Shown here piece by piece: positions 48,443-57,754 of a stretch of DNA of 64,000 nucleotides; positions within the stretch are counted from its first letter, which is position 1, and each line of letters starts with the position of its first letter. Made by a program: the position numbers and the translations under genes. The stretch lies in NCBI RefSeq assembly GCF_014280935.1, contig NZ_JACLZI010000032.1, positions 1 through 64,000 of the forward strand, given 5' to 3'. Below the pieces are notes generated by a model that was given only the letters and a program-made list of their open reading frames with translations, had not been told where the DNA came from and made no database searches. The stretch is from Aquibacillus kalidii. GTDB taxonomy: Bacteria > Bacillota > Bacilli > Bacillales > Amphibacillaceae.

Positions 48443-49306
48443 ATGTTACACCCTTTTAGCCGTATATTTGGCCTAGGTGAAAAGTCAGTCGAAGAAGCAG
48501 AAGCAGAAACAGAAGAATTTCTTCCCGATGAGGTTACTCAATTACCAGTAAAGGCAATTGAACCCAATCGTTATCAACCTCGATCTATTTTTAATCAAGA
48601 AAAGATAGAAGAACTTGCACAAACAATACATACGCATGGTATGATACAGCCGATTGTGGTACGTAAACTACAAGAGGATGATGCAAGATATGAATTAATA
48701 GCTGGTGAGAGACGTTGGCGTGCTGTTCAACACCTCGGTTGGGAGAAAGTTCCTGCAATTATTCGAGAAATGACAGAGGCTGAAACTGCTTCAGTAGCAT
48801 TAATTGAAAATTTACAACGTGAAGAATTAACTGTTATTGAAGAAGCGATGGCGTATGCTAGATTATTAGAAATACACGGACTTACTCAAGAAGCATTGGC
48901 TCAAAGATTGGGTAAAAGTCAGTCAACGATTGCTAATAAGATGCGATTACTTAAATTGCCAGAGAAAGTACAAATGGCAATATTAGAAAAGAAGATTACA
49001 GAGCGTCATGCACGTGCATTAATTGGGTTAAAAGATCCGGAGAAACAAGAAAAGTTACTTGAAGAGATTATCGAAAAAGGGTTGAATGTAAAGCAAACCG
49101 AAGAAAGAATTGCTAAGATGCTAGAAGAAAAAGTGAAGAAAAAGAAGCCGAAGCTAAAAGGTATTAATAAAGATATGCGAATTGCAATGAATACCATAAG
49201 GCAATCGCTAACTATGGTGACAGACACCGGTATTGACTTAGAAACTGATGAACAAGATTATGATGATTATTATCAAATCACTATTAAAATACCTAAGAAA
49301 AAATAA
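48443..49306 (+). CDS. noc: Nucleoid occlusion protein Noc
   Basis: A 287-residue ParB-like protein. The N-terminal [13 protein letters not shown] is the short amphipathic membrane-targeting helix characteristic of Noc, followed by an acidic linker. The CTP-binding domain has NRYQPR and GERRWRAVQ, and the helix-turn-helix has [27 protein letters not shown]. Noc binds its own sites (NBS) and blocks division over the nucleoid. Eleven in-frame codons lie upstream, but ATG at 48443 gives the functional helix and has AAAGGTGG before it. No NBS was noticed in this window. Confidence 0.93.
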   Translation: MLHPFSRIFGLGEKSVEEAEAETEEFLPDEVTQLPVKAIEPNRYQPRSIFNQEKIEELAQTIHTHGMIQPIVVRKLQEDDARYELIAGERRWRAVQHLGWEKVPAIIREMTEAETASVALIENLQREELTVIEEAMAYARLLEIHGLTQEALAQRLGKSQSTIANKMRLLKLPEKVQMAILEKKITERHARALIGLKDPEKQEKLLEEIIEKGLNVKQTEERIAKMLEEKVKKKKPKLKGINKDMRIAMNTIRQSLTMVTDTGIDLETDEQDYDDYYQITIKIPKKK

Positions 49307-49316
49307 TAAAACACTT

Positions 49317-49357
49317 TATTCCCATCTTCGTATGAAAATGAAAGATGGGTATTTTTT
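49317..49357 (+). terminator. noc terminator
   Basis: TTCCCATCTT and AAAGATGGGTA pair around a 13-nt loop, followed by six Ts. Confidence 0.85.
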
Positions 49358-49492
49358 GCCAATATTTAGCTTTTTTGTATATAAAGATTTTTAGACATAA
49401 TAACTTTTTTATTTACAATTTTATTAAAAACAGTGATTAAAGAAAAAAAGATGATAGAATATAAATTATAGAGTTTAGAGGTAGGTGACACC

Positions 49493-50275
49493 ATGGGAAA
49501 AGTAATCGCCGTTGCAAACCAAAAAGGTGGCGTCGGAAAAACTACTTCAGCAGTTAATTTAAGTGCATGTCTTGCCTACTTAAACCATAAGGTATTACTT
49601 GTTGATATTGATCCTCAAGGAAATGCAACAAGTGGTGTGGGTATCAATAAAGCAGACATGGATCAATGTATTTATAATGTATTGGTCGATGACTTAGAAG
49701 CTGAAAAGGTTTGTGTAAATACATGTGTTGAAAATTTAGATATAATTCCTGCAACGATTCAACTTGCTGGTGCGGAAATTGAACTAGTTCCAACAATCTC
49801 CAGAGAAGTTCGTTTGAAAAAGGCAATTGATAGTGTAAAAGAGAACTATGACTATGTCATTATCGACTGTCCGCCTTCCCTTGGCTTATTGACGATTAAC
49901 TCATTAACAGCATCAGATAGTGTTTTAATCCCTGTACAATGCGAATATTATGCATTGGAAGGGTTAAGCCAACTACTGAACACAATTCGATTAGTTCAAA
50001 AGCATTTAAATAAAGAACTAATGATTGAAGGTGTGCTATTAACAATGTTGGATGCTAGAACAAATCTAGGTATTCAGGTTATTGAAGAAGTAAAAAAATA
50101 CTTTCAAAATAAAGTTTATCAGTCTGTTGTTCCAAGAAATATAAGACTTGGAGAAGCGCCAAGTCACGGTCAACCGATCATTGTGTATGATCCGAAATCA
50201 CGAGGCGCTGAAGTTTATCTAGACTTAGCAAAGGAAGTGATCGCGAATGGCGAAAGGGTTAGGGAAAGGAATTAA
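49493..50275 (+). CDS. soj: Chromosome-partitioning ATPase Soj (ParA)
   Basis: A 260-residue ParA with deviant Walker A KGGVGKTT (about 11-18), A' motif LLVDIDPQGNAT and Walker B YVIIDCPPSLG. The ATP-bound dimer binds DNA and activates DnaA; the monomer inhibits DnaA, so it links segregation to initiation. GAGGTAGGTGA lies before the ATG. It overlaps spo0J by 29 bp, so the two are translationally coupled. Confidence 0.97.
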   Translation: MGKVIAVANQKGGVGKTTSAVNLSACLAYLNHKVLLVDIDPQGNATSGVGINKADMDQCIYNVLVDDLEAEKVCVNTCVENLDIIPATIQLAGAEIELVPTISREVRLKKAIDSVKENYDYVIIDCPPSLGLLTINSLTASDSVLIPVQCEYYALEGLSQLLNTIRLVQKHLNKELMIEGVLLTMLDARTNLGIQVIEEVKKYFQNKVYQSVVPRNIRLGEAPSHGQPIIVYDPKSRGAEVYLDLAKEVIANGERVRERN

Positions 50276-51083
50276 TGCTTTTTTTCCTGAGTTAGATACA
50301 AACGAAGAAGAGTCAGTTCAAGATGTACTTGTAAAGGATTGTCGGCCAAATCCTTACCAACCAAGGAAGACATTCCATGCGGATGCTATTGAAGAGTTAA
50401 AAGAGTCTATTATTCAGCATGGGATATTGCAACCTATAATTGTTAGGAAAAGTATTAAAGGTTATGAGATTGTAGTAGGGGAAAGACGGTTTAGAGCTGC
50501 TAAAGAAGCGGGTTTAACCAAGATTCCTGCTATTGTAAAGGAATTAACCGATGAAAAGATGATGGAGTTAGCTTTACTTGAGAACTTACAAAGAGAAGAT
50601 TTGACTCCAATTGAAGAAGCTCAAGCATATTCTAACTTAATGAGAGAATTAAATATAACACAAGAAGATTTATCTAAAAGACTAGGGAAAAGCAGGCCTC
50701 ATATTGCTAACCTTGTTCGATTATTAAGTCTGCCTGATCAAGTCAGTGCTTTAATTAATAATGGAGAATTATCCATGGGACATGGTAGAGCTTTACTTGG
50801 TTTAAAAGATAAAAGTAAAGTAATTCCTGTTGTTAATAAAATAAGACAGGAAAAATTAAATGTAAGACAAGTTGAGCAGTTAATCACGAAACTAAATGAA
50901 AAAACACCGGTTGCTAAGCAAGTATCTAAAAAGAAGGATATATTTATTGCTGAAAGAGAAAGTAAATTACGAGATTACTTTGGTACTGGAGTTACTATTC
51001 ATAAAGGTAAGAAGAAAGGCAAGATAGAGATAGAATTCTTTTCAGATGATGATTTAGAACGTATTCTAGGAATGTTTCAGTGA
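50247..51083 (+). CDS. spo0J: Chromosome-partitioning protein Spo0J (ParB)
   Basis: A 278-residue ParB: N-terminal MAKGLGKGINAFFPE (the Soj-activating peptide with a basic residue), CTP-binding box NPYQPR and GERRFRAAKEAG, helix-turn-helix LTQEDL-type segment (ITQEDLSKRLGKSRPHIANLVRLL) and a C-terminal dimer domain. It loads on parS as a sliding clamp and recruits SMC. The gene overlaps soj. Three parS sites lie within 7 kb on either side. Confidence 0.97.
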   Translation: MAKGLGKGINAFFPELDTNEEESVQDVLVKDCRPNPYQPRKTFHADAIEELKESIIQHGILQPIIVRKSIKGYEIVVGERRFRAAKEAGLTKIPAIVKELTDEKMMELALLENLQREDLTPIEEAQAYSNLMRELNITQEDLSKRLGKSRPHIANLVRLLSLPDQVSALINNGELSMGHGRALLGLKDKSKVIPVVNKIRQEKLNVRQVEQLITKLNEKTPVAKQVSKKKDIFIAERESKLRDYFGTGVTIHKGKKKGKIEIEFFSDDDLERILGMFQ

Positions 51084-51160
51084 TAAACTGACTGTAGTAG
51101 TCTGATCATAAGTATCTATGATCAGGCTATTTATTTATATAAAATACTTAAACAATCGAA

Positions 51161-51176
51161 TGTTTCACGTGAAACA
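51161..51176. other. parS: parS site
   Basis: A second exact TGTTTCACGTGAAACA, 20 bp before the DUF554 gene and 78 bp after spo0J. Confidence 0.96.
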
Positions 51177-51195
51177 TTAAAATGGAGTTGTCGAG

Positions 51196-51906
51196 ATGGT
51201 TTTGTTTGGTACATTAATAAACGGTTTATGTATCGCTATAGGTACAATTATAGGATTGTTTTTTACTAAAATACCCGAAAGAATTAAGGAAACAATCCTA
51301 AGTGGAATAGGGCTTGCTGTCATACTGATAGGTATTCAAATGGCATTAAAAGTAGAGAATGTCGTTATCTTATTATTAAGTTTGTTAACAGGAGCTGTTA
51401 TAGGAGAAATGCTCCATCTTGAAAAAAGGTTAAATAACTTTGGCAAGTGGATTGAGTCTAAATTTAATCGTAAGAATTCACAAAGTACGATTGCTCAGGG
51501 GTTTATAACAGCAACTTTAATATTTGTTATTGGTGCAATGTCTATAGTTGGTTCTTTAGATAGTGGATTAAGAGGAGATCATGAAATTTTAATAACAAAG
51601 GCTTTCTTAGATGGATTCATGTCGTTGGTTTTAGCTACTACACTTGGATTTGGTGTTATATTATCGGTATTTCCAGTTGTTATTTATCAGGGAACAATTG
51701 CGCTATTAGCTACTCAGATTGAACAATGGTTACCAGCAGCTTTTCTCGATCAATTTATCGTCGAAATGACAGCAACAGGTGGATTATTAATTGTTGCAAT
51801 AGGGTTGAACATTTTAAACATAACTAAAATTAGAATTGCTAATTTGTTACCTTCTCTTGTTACTGTAGGGATAATAGTATTTATAAGTCAATATATTATT
51901 GGATAA
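51196..51906 (+). CDS. DUF554 membrane protein (YdfK/YqgA-like)
   Basis: A 236-residue protein with about seven membrane helices, starting LFGTLINGLCIAIGTIIGLFF, with the family segment FVIGAMSIVGSLDSGLRGDHEIL, KAFLDGFMSLVLATTLGFGVILS and a C-terminal TATGGLLIVAIGLNIL. The DUF554 family is widespread in Firmicutes and often follows spo0J; its function is unknown, transport being only a guess. ATGGAGTTG precedes the ATG. It ends at a hairpin. Confidence 0.87.
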   Translation: MVLFGTLINGLCIAIGTIIGLFFTKIPERIKETILSGIGLAVILIGIQMALKVENVVILLLSLLTGAVIGEMLHLEKRLNNFGKWIESKFNRKNSQSTIAQGFITATLIFVIGAMSIVGSLDSGLRGDHEILITKAFLDGFMSLVLATTLGFGVILSVFPVVIYQGTIALLATQIEQWLPAAFLDQFIVEMTATGGLLIVAIGLNILNITKIRIANLLPSLVTVGIIVFISQYIIG

Positions 51907-51934
51907 AAGGTTAGCGATTGCTAACCTTTTATTG
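51905..51934 (+). terminator. DUF554 gene terminator
   Basis: AAAAGGTTAGC and GCTAACCTTTT form an 11-bp stem with loop GATT. Confidence 0.88.
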
Positions 51935-52047
51935 TCTTTAAATTATCAATTCCACATTAATATCCTATTGAATCCTTCACAACGTCTATAGACTCTACAG
52001 TAAGTAATTCTTTATTTACTTATTTGATGAGTGCAATCACTCGCTTC

Positions 52048-52160
52048 GGCGGAATACTCCGCTTTTCGTGGGCACGGCCTCAGCCTCCTCATCAGCAAAG
52101 CACGCTTCTTCCGGGGTCTTCGGACGCGTGCTGTTCCTACAGAAGTCTCCGTATTCTGCC
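52048..52160 (-). repeat. Dispersed Bacillaceae repeat, copy B1
   Basis: Minus orientation, nearly identical to A1 (same GCTTTGCTGATGAGGAGGCT and GCCCACGAAAAGCG blocks). Outer ends GGCAGAATAC/GTATTCCGCC pair with one mismatch. Confidence 0.8.
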
Positions 52161-52254
52161 TACGCTAGATTCTATTTTCTAATGCAATTGTGAGTAATAC
52201 ATGAAATGAATTAATGAAGCATACTTCCTATTGTTAAACAGTTGTGCTAGTGGA

Positions 52255-52306
52255 GGAAATATACGGAGACTCCTGCGCGAGCCCGCGGAAAGCGTAGTAT
52301 ATTTCC
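52255..52306 (+). repeat. Dispersed Bacillaceae repeat, copy B2 (short form)
   Basis: Only 52 bp: GGAAATATACGGAGACTCCT, then GCGGAAAGCGTAGTATATTTCC (split here as GCGGAAAGCGTA plus GTATATTTCC). The outer 10-bp stem is perfect but the middle of the element is deleted. Inverted relative to B1, 94 bp away. Confidence 0.75.
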
Positions 52307-52502
52307 GGAACGGCTGTCCAACATTCACTTAAAAAAATATAGAACTTAGTAACTGCAGATTTTTCTCATATGCGAAGGTAGGAATTAGATAGTAAAGTAG
52401 GTTAAGATTTCATATGTTTCTTTATCTATGTGCTATTTAATTATAAGGAGGTATTGCTATAGCCACTTTAATTTCTAATCATACTTCAATGTGTGTTTTT
52501 TA

Positions 52503-53111
52503 TTAAAGAGAAACACTCTCCGACTTATAAGTGATTTTAGGAGTATGTAAAGTTATAATCCTGTCTAATTGATAAATAGAATTAGAAATTTTTCGCGCTA
52601 ATTGCATAACGATATGCAAACGAGTATTTTGTAGAACCAAGTATTCCATAAATCCACTTATATTTACCACAGCAGATAGATGAACGTCCCCGACACCTGG
52701 TAAATCTTTATTTAAGGCTGCTCCCGGTCGAATAGGCCCCTTTTTGGTAATAATAGACCCAATGGACTTAACTTTGCCTAAACAAGCATCTATGGCAATA
52801 ACGAAAGGTGCATTATGTTTTTGATAGATTTGTTTTAATTTTTCCTCTAAATTTTTTGCATGAACAGGATCCTTTAACGTACCATATACAGTTAAGTTAT
52901 TTAGGTTTTTATCATTAAGTAATGTTCCAGTTAGTGGCCCTAGTGAATCACCAGTGGAACGATCTGTACCAATACATACAATGACAATTTCCACAGGGGA
53001 AGAGGGTAACCAATTAAATAATGTATTGCTAATCTCAGCTACAGCTGAAGGATCTTGTAATTCACAACGAACTTCATCATTTTTTAAAGATAATTTGTCT
53101 CGAAGATTCAT
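52503..53111 (-). CDS. yyaC: Spore protein YyaC (DUF1256)
   Basis: A 202-residue protein with the DUF1256/YyaC pattern: VIVCIGTDRSTGDSLGPLTGTLL, then VYGTLKDPVHAKNLEEKL, FVIAIDACLGKVKSIGSI and GAALNKDLPGVGDVHLSAVVN. The fold is related to the germination protease Gpr and hydrogenase-maturation peptidases, so it may be a spore peptidase; the substrate is unknown. It is convergent with the parAB-side genes, as yyaC is near spo0J in B. subtilis. AAGGAGG precedes the ATG. Confidence 0.9.
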   Translation of the reverse strand: MNLRDKLSLKNDEVRCELQDPSAVAEISNTLFNWLPSSPVEIVIVCIGTDRSTGDSLGPLTGTLLNDKNLNNLTVYGTLKDPVHAKNLEEKLKQIYQKHNAPFVIAIDACLGKVKSIGSIITKKGPIRPGAALNKDLPGVGDVHLSAVVNISGFMEYLVLQNTRLHIVMQLARKISNSIYQLDRIITLHTPKITYKSESVSL

Positions 53112-53204
53112 AGCTTTTCCTCCTTGAACATATTGGTATAAGTATACGGATTTTTATATCAATCTATACATCATTAGAAAAAAAGAATGTGGAGGAAAAA
53201 AGCT

Positions 53205-54230
53205 ATGTGGAAATCTGGACTAAAATGGATGTTTTTAATTATAGGAACGATGATAGGAGCTGGTTATGCATCAGGAAGAGAACTCTGGCAATTTTTTGGT
53301 AATGAAAGTGGACTAGCCATTCTGCTTTTTACTATTTTATTCTCCTTATCAACATTTGTTATTCTAAAAATAAGCTTTGATAAGAAAACTAGTCATTATC
53401 TTCCTATCTTGCAGGAATTGGTCGGTAAGAAATTAGCAGTTTTATATGATGGAATGATATTCATTTATTTATTTTCCACAACCGTTATTATGCTAGCTGG
53501 AAGTGGAGCAACACTAGAAGCTTTTCATTTACCAAATTGGTTGGGAATACTAATTATATCCATACCTCTGATAATAGTTTTTATTAGAGATATAGATGGC
53601 GTATTGTCTCTTAATAGCTTTATCCTTCCATTATTAATTGTAGGTTTATTAAGTGTGTTAGTTTCCTTTTCTGTACAACAGGATCTTGCTTTTTTACCAG
53701 ACATATCTAAGCAAAGGAATTGGACAGCTGCATTCACTTTTACTGCGCTAAATATATTGCCTTTAATTGCAGTTCTAGGTGCAATTGGGAAACAGGTGAA
53801 GCGTAAAGGAGAGGTATGGATCGCAAGTATGGGAAGTGGGTTAGTGCTGGGGGTCATTTCATACATATATAACAATAGCTTAATTCAGATCTCTGATGAG
53901 GTGCTATTATATGAAATTCCACTTTTTGCGATCTTAAGACATTATCCATATTTGATGTTCGTGTTTATTTCTATATTACTCTGGTTAGCCATTTTTACTA
54001 CTGCTGTATCAGGAACCTTGGGGTTAGTAACAAGATTTAGAGAGAGAATAAAGGCGCCTTTATGGGTCATTGCAATCTGTATCGTTATCCCAATGCTTCC
54101 TTTAACTAGTATTGGTTTCTCGACACTGATTGAATATCTATACCCATTATACGGATTACTAAATTTGTATGTTCTGTCTTCACTTATCCTATACCCGATC
54201 ATAAATAGATACAAAACAGGTCAAAAATGA
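53205..54230 (+). CDS. YkvI-like membrane transporter
   Basis: A 341-residue protein with about ten membrane helices and a LeuT/APC-like first helix (LIIGTMIGAGYASGRELWQFFG, unwound at GAGYASG). This is the signature of the YkvI family of putative permeases. The substrate is unknown. An ATG at 53187 overlaps the GTGGAGGAA ribosome-binding site, so ATG at 53205 is used. It overlaps by 4 bp an upstream ATG of the MscS gene and is probably cotranscribed with it. Confidence 0.82.
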   Translation: MWKSGLKWMFLIIGTMIGAGYASGRELWQFFGNESGLAILLFTILFSLSTFVILKISFDKKTSHYLPILQELVGKKLAVLYDGMIFIYLFSTTVIMLAGSGATLEAFHLPNWLGILIISIPLIIVFIRDIDGVLSLNSFILPLLIVGLLSVLVSFSVQQDLAFLPDISKQRNWTAAFTFTALNILPLIAVLGAIGKQVKRKGEVWIASMGSGLVLGVISYIYNNSLIQISDEVLLYEIPLFAILRHYPYLMFVFISILLWLAIFTTAVSGTLGLVTRFRERIKAPLWVIAICIVIPMLPLTSIGFSTLIEYLYPLYGLLNLYVLSSLILYPIINRYKTGQK

Positions 54231-54268
54231 TAGAATACATTTACAAGTTGAGTGTTGGAGGAAGTGAA

Positions 54269-55141
54269 GTGTCTTTATTAGAAAAACAATGGCAAAAGGT
54301 ATGGGATAAGGTTACTGGTCCAGATTTGTGGATATTAATAGGGGAAGGGTTCTTAAGGATTCTTCTTATTATCATCCTTACTAGTTTTATCGTACGTGTA
54401 GGCTCCAAGTTAGTGGAAAGAATCTTCAGACAGCGTGATAGGGGCCCTTTTAAAATCTCACAAAGAAGAGAGAACACGTTAAAGAAGTTAGTACAAAATA
54501 CATTAAGTTATGTTGTGTATTTTACGGCTTTTATTATGATACTAGATACATTAACCATACCAATAGGCGCTTTGTTAGCTGGTGCAGGAGTAGCAGGTCT
54601 AGCCATTGGTTTTGGAACACAGAATTTGGTCAGGGATATAATTACAGGTTTCTTCATTATTTTTGAAGATCAATTTTCTGTGGGTGACTATGTTCGTACG
54701 GCTAGTATAGAAGGAATTGTAGAAGAAATAGGGTTACGAACTACCAAGGTAATGAGTTGGACAGGAGAATTGCATATTATTCCTAATGGAAACATAACAC
54801 AGGTCACAAATTATTCCATTCATAATAGTATTGCAGTTGTAGATGTAAACATTCCATATGAAGTAGATATAGCGCATGCGGAACAGGTAATCGAGGATCT
54901 AGTTAAAGAAATGCCTGATCAATATCCACAATTAATTTCAATGCCAGAGACTTTAGGGGTTCAAATGTTGGAAACATCCCATGTTGTGCTTAGAGTGATT
55001 GCTGAAGTAAGACCGATGGAACATTGGGCAATGGCAAGAATCCTTAGAAAAGAAATTAAGGCGCGATTCGATCAATTTGGAATTGATATTCCATTGCCAC
55101 GTCTAGTAATGTATTCTAGAGATAACTTAAATAAAGGTTAA
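54269..55141 (+). CDS. Small-conductance mechanosensitive channel (MscS family)
   Basis: A 290-residue MscS protein: helices at about 23-43 and 73-93, and the pore-lining TM3 with LLAGAGVAGLAIGFGTQNLVRDIITGFFII, rich in Gly/Ala. The soluble beta domain follows (EDQFSVGDYVRTASIEGIVEEIGLRTTKVMSWTGE). It opens on membrane tension to release solutes after hypo-osmotic shock, relevant in a salt-adapted lineage. The frame opens at ATG 54227 overlapping the upstream gene, but GTG at 54269 follows GGAGG by 7 bases and is preferred. yyzM follows after 13 bp. Confidence 0.88.
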   Translation: MSLLEKQWQKVWDKVTGPDLWILIGEGFLRILLIIILTSFIVRVGSKLVERIFRQRDRGPFKISQRRENTLKKLVQNTLSYVVYFTAFIMILDTLTIPIGALLAGAGVAGLAIGFGTQNLVRDIITGFFIIFEDQFSVGDYVRTASIEGIVEEIGLRTTKVMSWTGELHIIPNGNITQVTNYSIHNSIAVVDVNIPYEVDIAHAEQVIEDLVKEMPDQYPQLISMPETLGVQMLETSHVVLRVIAEVRPMEHWAMARILRKEIKARFDQFGIDIPLPRLVMYSRDNLNKG

Positions 55142-55154
55142 GGGGTGGGTATGA

Positions 55155-55355
55155 ATGTCCAGTGAAAGAGAATATCAAATAAATGATGTCGTTCAGATGA
55201 AGAAATCTCATCCTTGTGGTGAAAACCGGTGGCGAATAATTAGAATGGGAATGGATATAAGGATAAAGTGTGAAGGCTGTGGACACAGTGTCCTTATTCC
55301 AAGAAAACGTTTTGAGACCAAAATGAAGAAAGTGGTAGAGCGTGTAGGTGATTAA
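55155..55355 (+). CDS. yyzM: DUF951 protein YyzM
   Basis: A 66-residue protein with the DUF951 pattern YQINDVVQMKKSHPCGENRWRIIRMGMDIRIKCEGCGHSVLIPRKRF (shown here in pieces: VVQMKKSHPCG, IRIKCEGCGHSV, LIPRKRFE). The three cysteines C31-type and CxxC suggest a small beta barrel that may bind metal. Function unknown. It almost always lies between an MscS gene and ychF in Bacillales, as here. AAGGGGTGGG precedes the ATG. Confidence 0.88.
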   Translation: MSSEREYQINDVVQMKKSHPCGENRWRIIRMGMDIRIKCEGCGHSVLIPRKRFETKMKKVVERVGD

Positions 55356-55486
55356 ATTTAACTTAAACATATAAGTTTGCCACTTTTCTTTTACAACAGT
55401 TGGACAAGATACTTCACTGTTTTAAGTAGACAGGATATTAGTGTCTATATAAAACTGTGATAAGTTAAACAGAAACCTTAAATTAA

Positions 55487-55502
55487 TGTTTCACGTGAAA
55501 CA
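55487..55502. other. parS: parS site
   Basis: A third exact TGTTTCACGTGAAACA, between yyzM and ychF. Confidence 0.96.
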
Positions 55503-55558
55503 TATTAAAAAATGTATTGCTCGATTGCTTAAATTTAATATTTTTCTTTATAGAATAT

Positions 55559-55593
55559 TGAAAAACAAGGAGAACTTATACCTTGTTTTTTTA
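55559..55593 (+). terminator. Terminator before ychF
   Basis: AAAAACAAGG and CCTTGTTTTT form a 10-bp stem with a T run; it should end the YkvI-MscS-yyzM transcript. Confidence 0.8.
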
Positions 55594-55685
55594 ATTTGAT
55601 AACTTGTCTTTTAGTTCAAGTGTATCTATAATTGGTATGACTGAAACGTTCATATGAGCGGTACCCTTAAGGAGTGGAAGTTTTT

Positions 55686-56786
55686 ATGGCATTAACAGCA
55701 GGAATTGTAGGTCTTCCGAACGTTGGAAAATCTACATTATTTAACGCGATTACTCAAGCTGGTGCAGAATCAGCTAATTATCCATTTTGTACAATCGATC
55801 CTAACGTAGGAATTGTTGAAGTTCCTGATTATCGTCTAGGTAAATTAACTGAATTAGTAAAACCTAAAAAAACAGTACCAACTGCATTTGAGTTTACAGA
55901 TATTGCGGGAATTGTAAAAGGTGCCAGTAAAGGGGAAGGGTTAGGTAATCAATTTCTATCCCACATTAGACAGGTTGATGCAATTTGTCATGTAGTTAGA
56001 TGTTTTCAAGATGAAAATATCACACATGTTTCAGGCAAAGTGGACCCTATTTCTGATATAGAAACGATTAATTTAGAACTAATTTTAGCTGATTTAGAAA
56101 CAGTAACTAAGCGTATTCAACGTGTTGAAAAGATGGCTAAACAAAAAGATAAAGAAGCTGTTATAGAGTTCGATATTCTTACTAAGCTAAGAGATGCCTT
56201 TGAAGAGGAACAACCTGCAAGAGCAGTAGAGTTTAGTGAAGAACAAATGAAAATAGTTAAAGGATTACACCTATTAACGAGTAAGCCTATTTTATATGTT
56301 GCAAATGTTGGAGAAGATGAACTTCTTGAAGCAGATGATAATCCTAGCGTTATAAAAGTAAGAGAATTTGCTGCTAATGAACAAGCAGAAGTAATTGTTA
56401 TAAGTGCTAAAGTGGAATCAGAGATTGCGGAGTTAGATGGGGAAGAGAAGGAAATGTTCTTAGAAGAGCTAGGAATTGCCGAGTCTGGTCTTGATCAATT
56501 AATCAAAGCGACATACCATTTATTAGGCTTGGCGACTTATTTCACGGCTGGAGAACAAGAAGTAAGGGCCTGGACATTTAGAAAAGGTATTAAGGCTCCC
56601 CAAGCAGCGGCTATCATTCATACTGATTTTGAAAGAGGATTTATCAGGGCTGAAACAGTTTCTTACGATGACTTAGTAGCAGCTGGATCTATGTCTGTAG
56701 CAAAGGAAAAGGGAAAAGTTAGATTAGAAGGTAAAGAATATTTGGTGAAAGACGGCGATGTAATGCATTTCCGTTTTAATGTGTAA
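55686..56786 (+). CDS. ychF: Redox-regulated ATPase YchF
   Basis: A 366-residue OBG-family P-loop protein: G1 GLPNVGKSTLFNAIT, NYPFCTIDPNVGIV, the switch DIAGIVKGASKGEGLGNQFL, a coiled-coil domain (about 130-200) and a C-terminal TGS domain. The altered G4 motif makes YchF prefer ATP. It binds ribosomes and is linked to stress responses (yyaF in B. subtilis). The frame opens at GTG 55674, inside the AAGGAGTGG ribosome-binding region; ATG at 55686 is used. Confidence 0.97.
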   Translation: MALTAGIVGLPNVGKSTLFNAITQAGAESANYPFCTIDPNVGIVEVPDYRLGKLTELVKPKKTVPTAFEFTDIAGIVKGASKGEGLGNQFLSHIRQVDAICHVVRCFQDENITHVSGKVDPISDIETINLELILADLETVTKRIQRVEKMAKQKDKEAVIEFDILTKLRDAFEEEQPARAVEFSEEQMKIVKGLHLLTSKPILYVANVGEDELLEADDNPSVIKVREFAANEQAEVIVISAKVESEIAELDGEEKEMFLEELGIAESGLDQLIKATYHLLGLATYFTAGEQEVRAWTFRKGIKAPQAAAIIHTDFERGFIRAETVSYDDLVAAGSMSVAKEKGKVRLEGKEYLVKDGDVMHFRFNV

Positions 56787-56827
56787 GTTAGGATCATAGT
56801 AGGTAATAATTTATCCATAGACAAGCC

Positions 56828-56856
56828 TTGCACTTTGTTTTCATCTTTGATATAAT
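56828..56856 (+). promoter_or_regulatory. rpsF operon promoter
   Basis: TTGCAC (56828-56833) and a consensus TATAAT (56851-56856) are 17 bp apart, leaving an 80-base leader before rpsF. Confidence 0.8.
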
Positions 56857-56942
56857 ACTTCATTGTGAGTAATTAACATTTATTACTCCTTGTTCTTTCA
56901 ATAATGGAAGAACCGCTAAGTCCAAAAGGAGGTGCAAAACGG

Positions 56943-57233
56943 ATGAGAAAATATGAAATTATGTACATCGTCCGCCCAAATATCGAAGAGGAAGCACAAA
57001 CAGCTCTAATTGAGCGTTTTAACGGCATCCTTACTGATAACGGAGCGGAGATCGAAAAAGTTGAAGAAAAAGGCAAAAAACGCCTTGCATATGAAATCAA
57101 CGATTTTCGTGATGGATACTATGTTCTAATTAACTTTAAAGGTGATCAAAACGCTATAAATGAATTCGATCGTCAAGCGAAGTTCTCTGATGACATTATT
57201 CGTCACATTGCGATTCGTGAAGACGAACAATAA
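56943..57233 (+). CDS. rpsF: 30S ribosomal protein S6
   Basis: A 96-residue S6: [19 protein letters not shown], the [19 protein letters not shown] central strand and an acidic end (IREDEQ). It pairs with S18 on the 30S platform, and both flank ssb in this operon. Thirteen codons are open upstream, but ATG at 56943, 7-8 bases after AAAGGAGGTG, is clearly the start. Confidence 0.97.
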   Translation: MRKYEIMYIVRPNIEEEAQTALIERFNGILTDNGAEIEKVEEKGKKRLAYEINDFRDGYYVLINFKGDQNAINEFDRQAKFSDDIIRHIAIREDEQ

Positions 57234-57245
57234 GGAGTGGTTCTG

Positions 57246-57734
57246 ATGTTGAATCGTGTCGTTCTCGTAGGCAGATTAACGAGGGATCCCGACTTACGCT
57301 ATACACCAAATGGCGTAGCAGTAGCTAATTTTACCTTAGCTGTAAACAGACCTTTTTCCAATCAACAGGGTGATAGAGAAGCAGATTTTATTAACTGTGT
57401 TATATGGAGACGTCCGGCAGAAAACCTTGCAAACTTTATGAGTAAAGGGAGCATGGTAGGAGTGGATGGCCGTATTCAAACACGTAGCTTTGAAGGCCAG
57501 GATGGAAAAAGAGTATTTATAACGGAAGTTGTTGCTGATTCTGTACAATTCCTTGAAACGAAGGGTAATTCCTCATCTCAAGGTGGAGGACAAGGATCAC
57601 AAGGATTCCGTCCAAATCAGAACCAATCAAACAATAATAACAACAATAATAATGATTATAGACCTAATGAAGAGGATCCGTTTAGAGATAACGGTGAACC
57701 TATTGATATTTCTGATGATGATTTACCATTCTAA
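57246..57734 (+). CDS. ssb: Single-stranded DNA-binding protein
   Basis: A 162-residue SSB: OB fold with [34 protein letters not shown], then a Gln/Asn/Gly-rich linker (about 108-145, with poly-Asn) and the acidic tip DISDDDLPF that recruits partner proteins. It coats single-stranded DNA in replication and repair. GTG at 57237 is in frame but within AGGAGTGG; ATG at 57246 is the start. It lies between rpsF and rpsR. Confidence 0.97.
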   Translation: MLNRVVLVGRLTRDPDLRYTPNGVAVANFTLAVNRPFSNQQGDREADFINCVIWRRPAENLANFMSKGSMVGVDGRIQTRSFEGQDGKRVFITEVVADSVQFLETKGNSSSQGGGQGSQGFRPNQNQSNNNNNNNNDYRPNEEDPFRDNGEPIDISDDDLPF

Positions 57735-57754
57735 TTTAAAAGGAGGTTTTCCTT

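Larger units (their letters stand above)
55356..55685. other. Intergenic region between yyzM and ychF
   Basis: 330 bp holding a parS site and a terminator-like hairpin. No other gene or repeat is visible. AAGGAGTGG at its end is the ychF ribosome-binding site. Confidence 0.7.

Noticed and set aside
52440-52502. Possible tiny gene after AAGGAGG near 52445
   Set aside because: Only a 15-codon frame starting with ATA follows, on the strand opposite yyaC; no support for translation.
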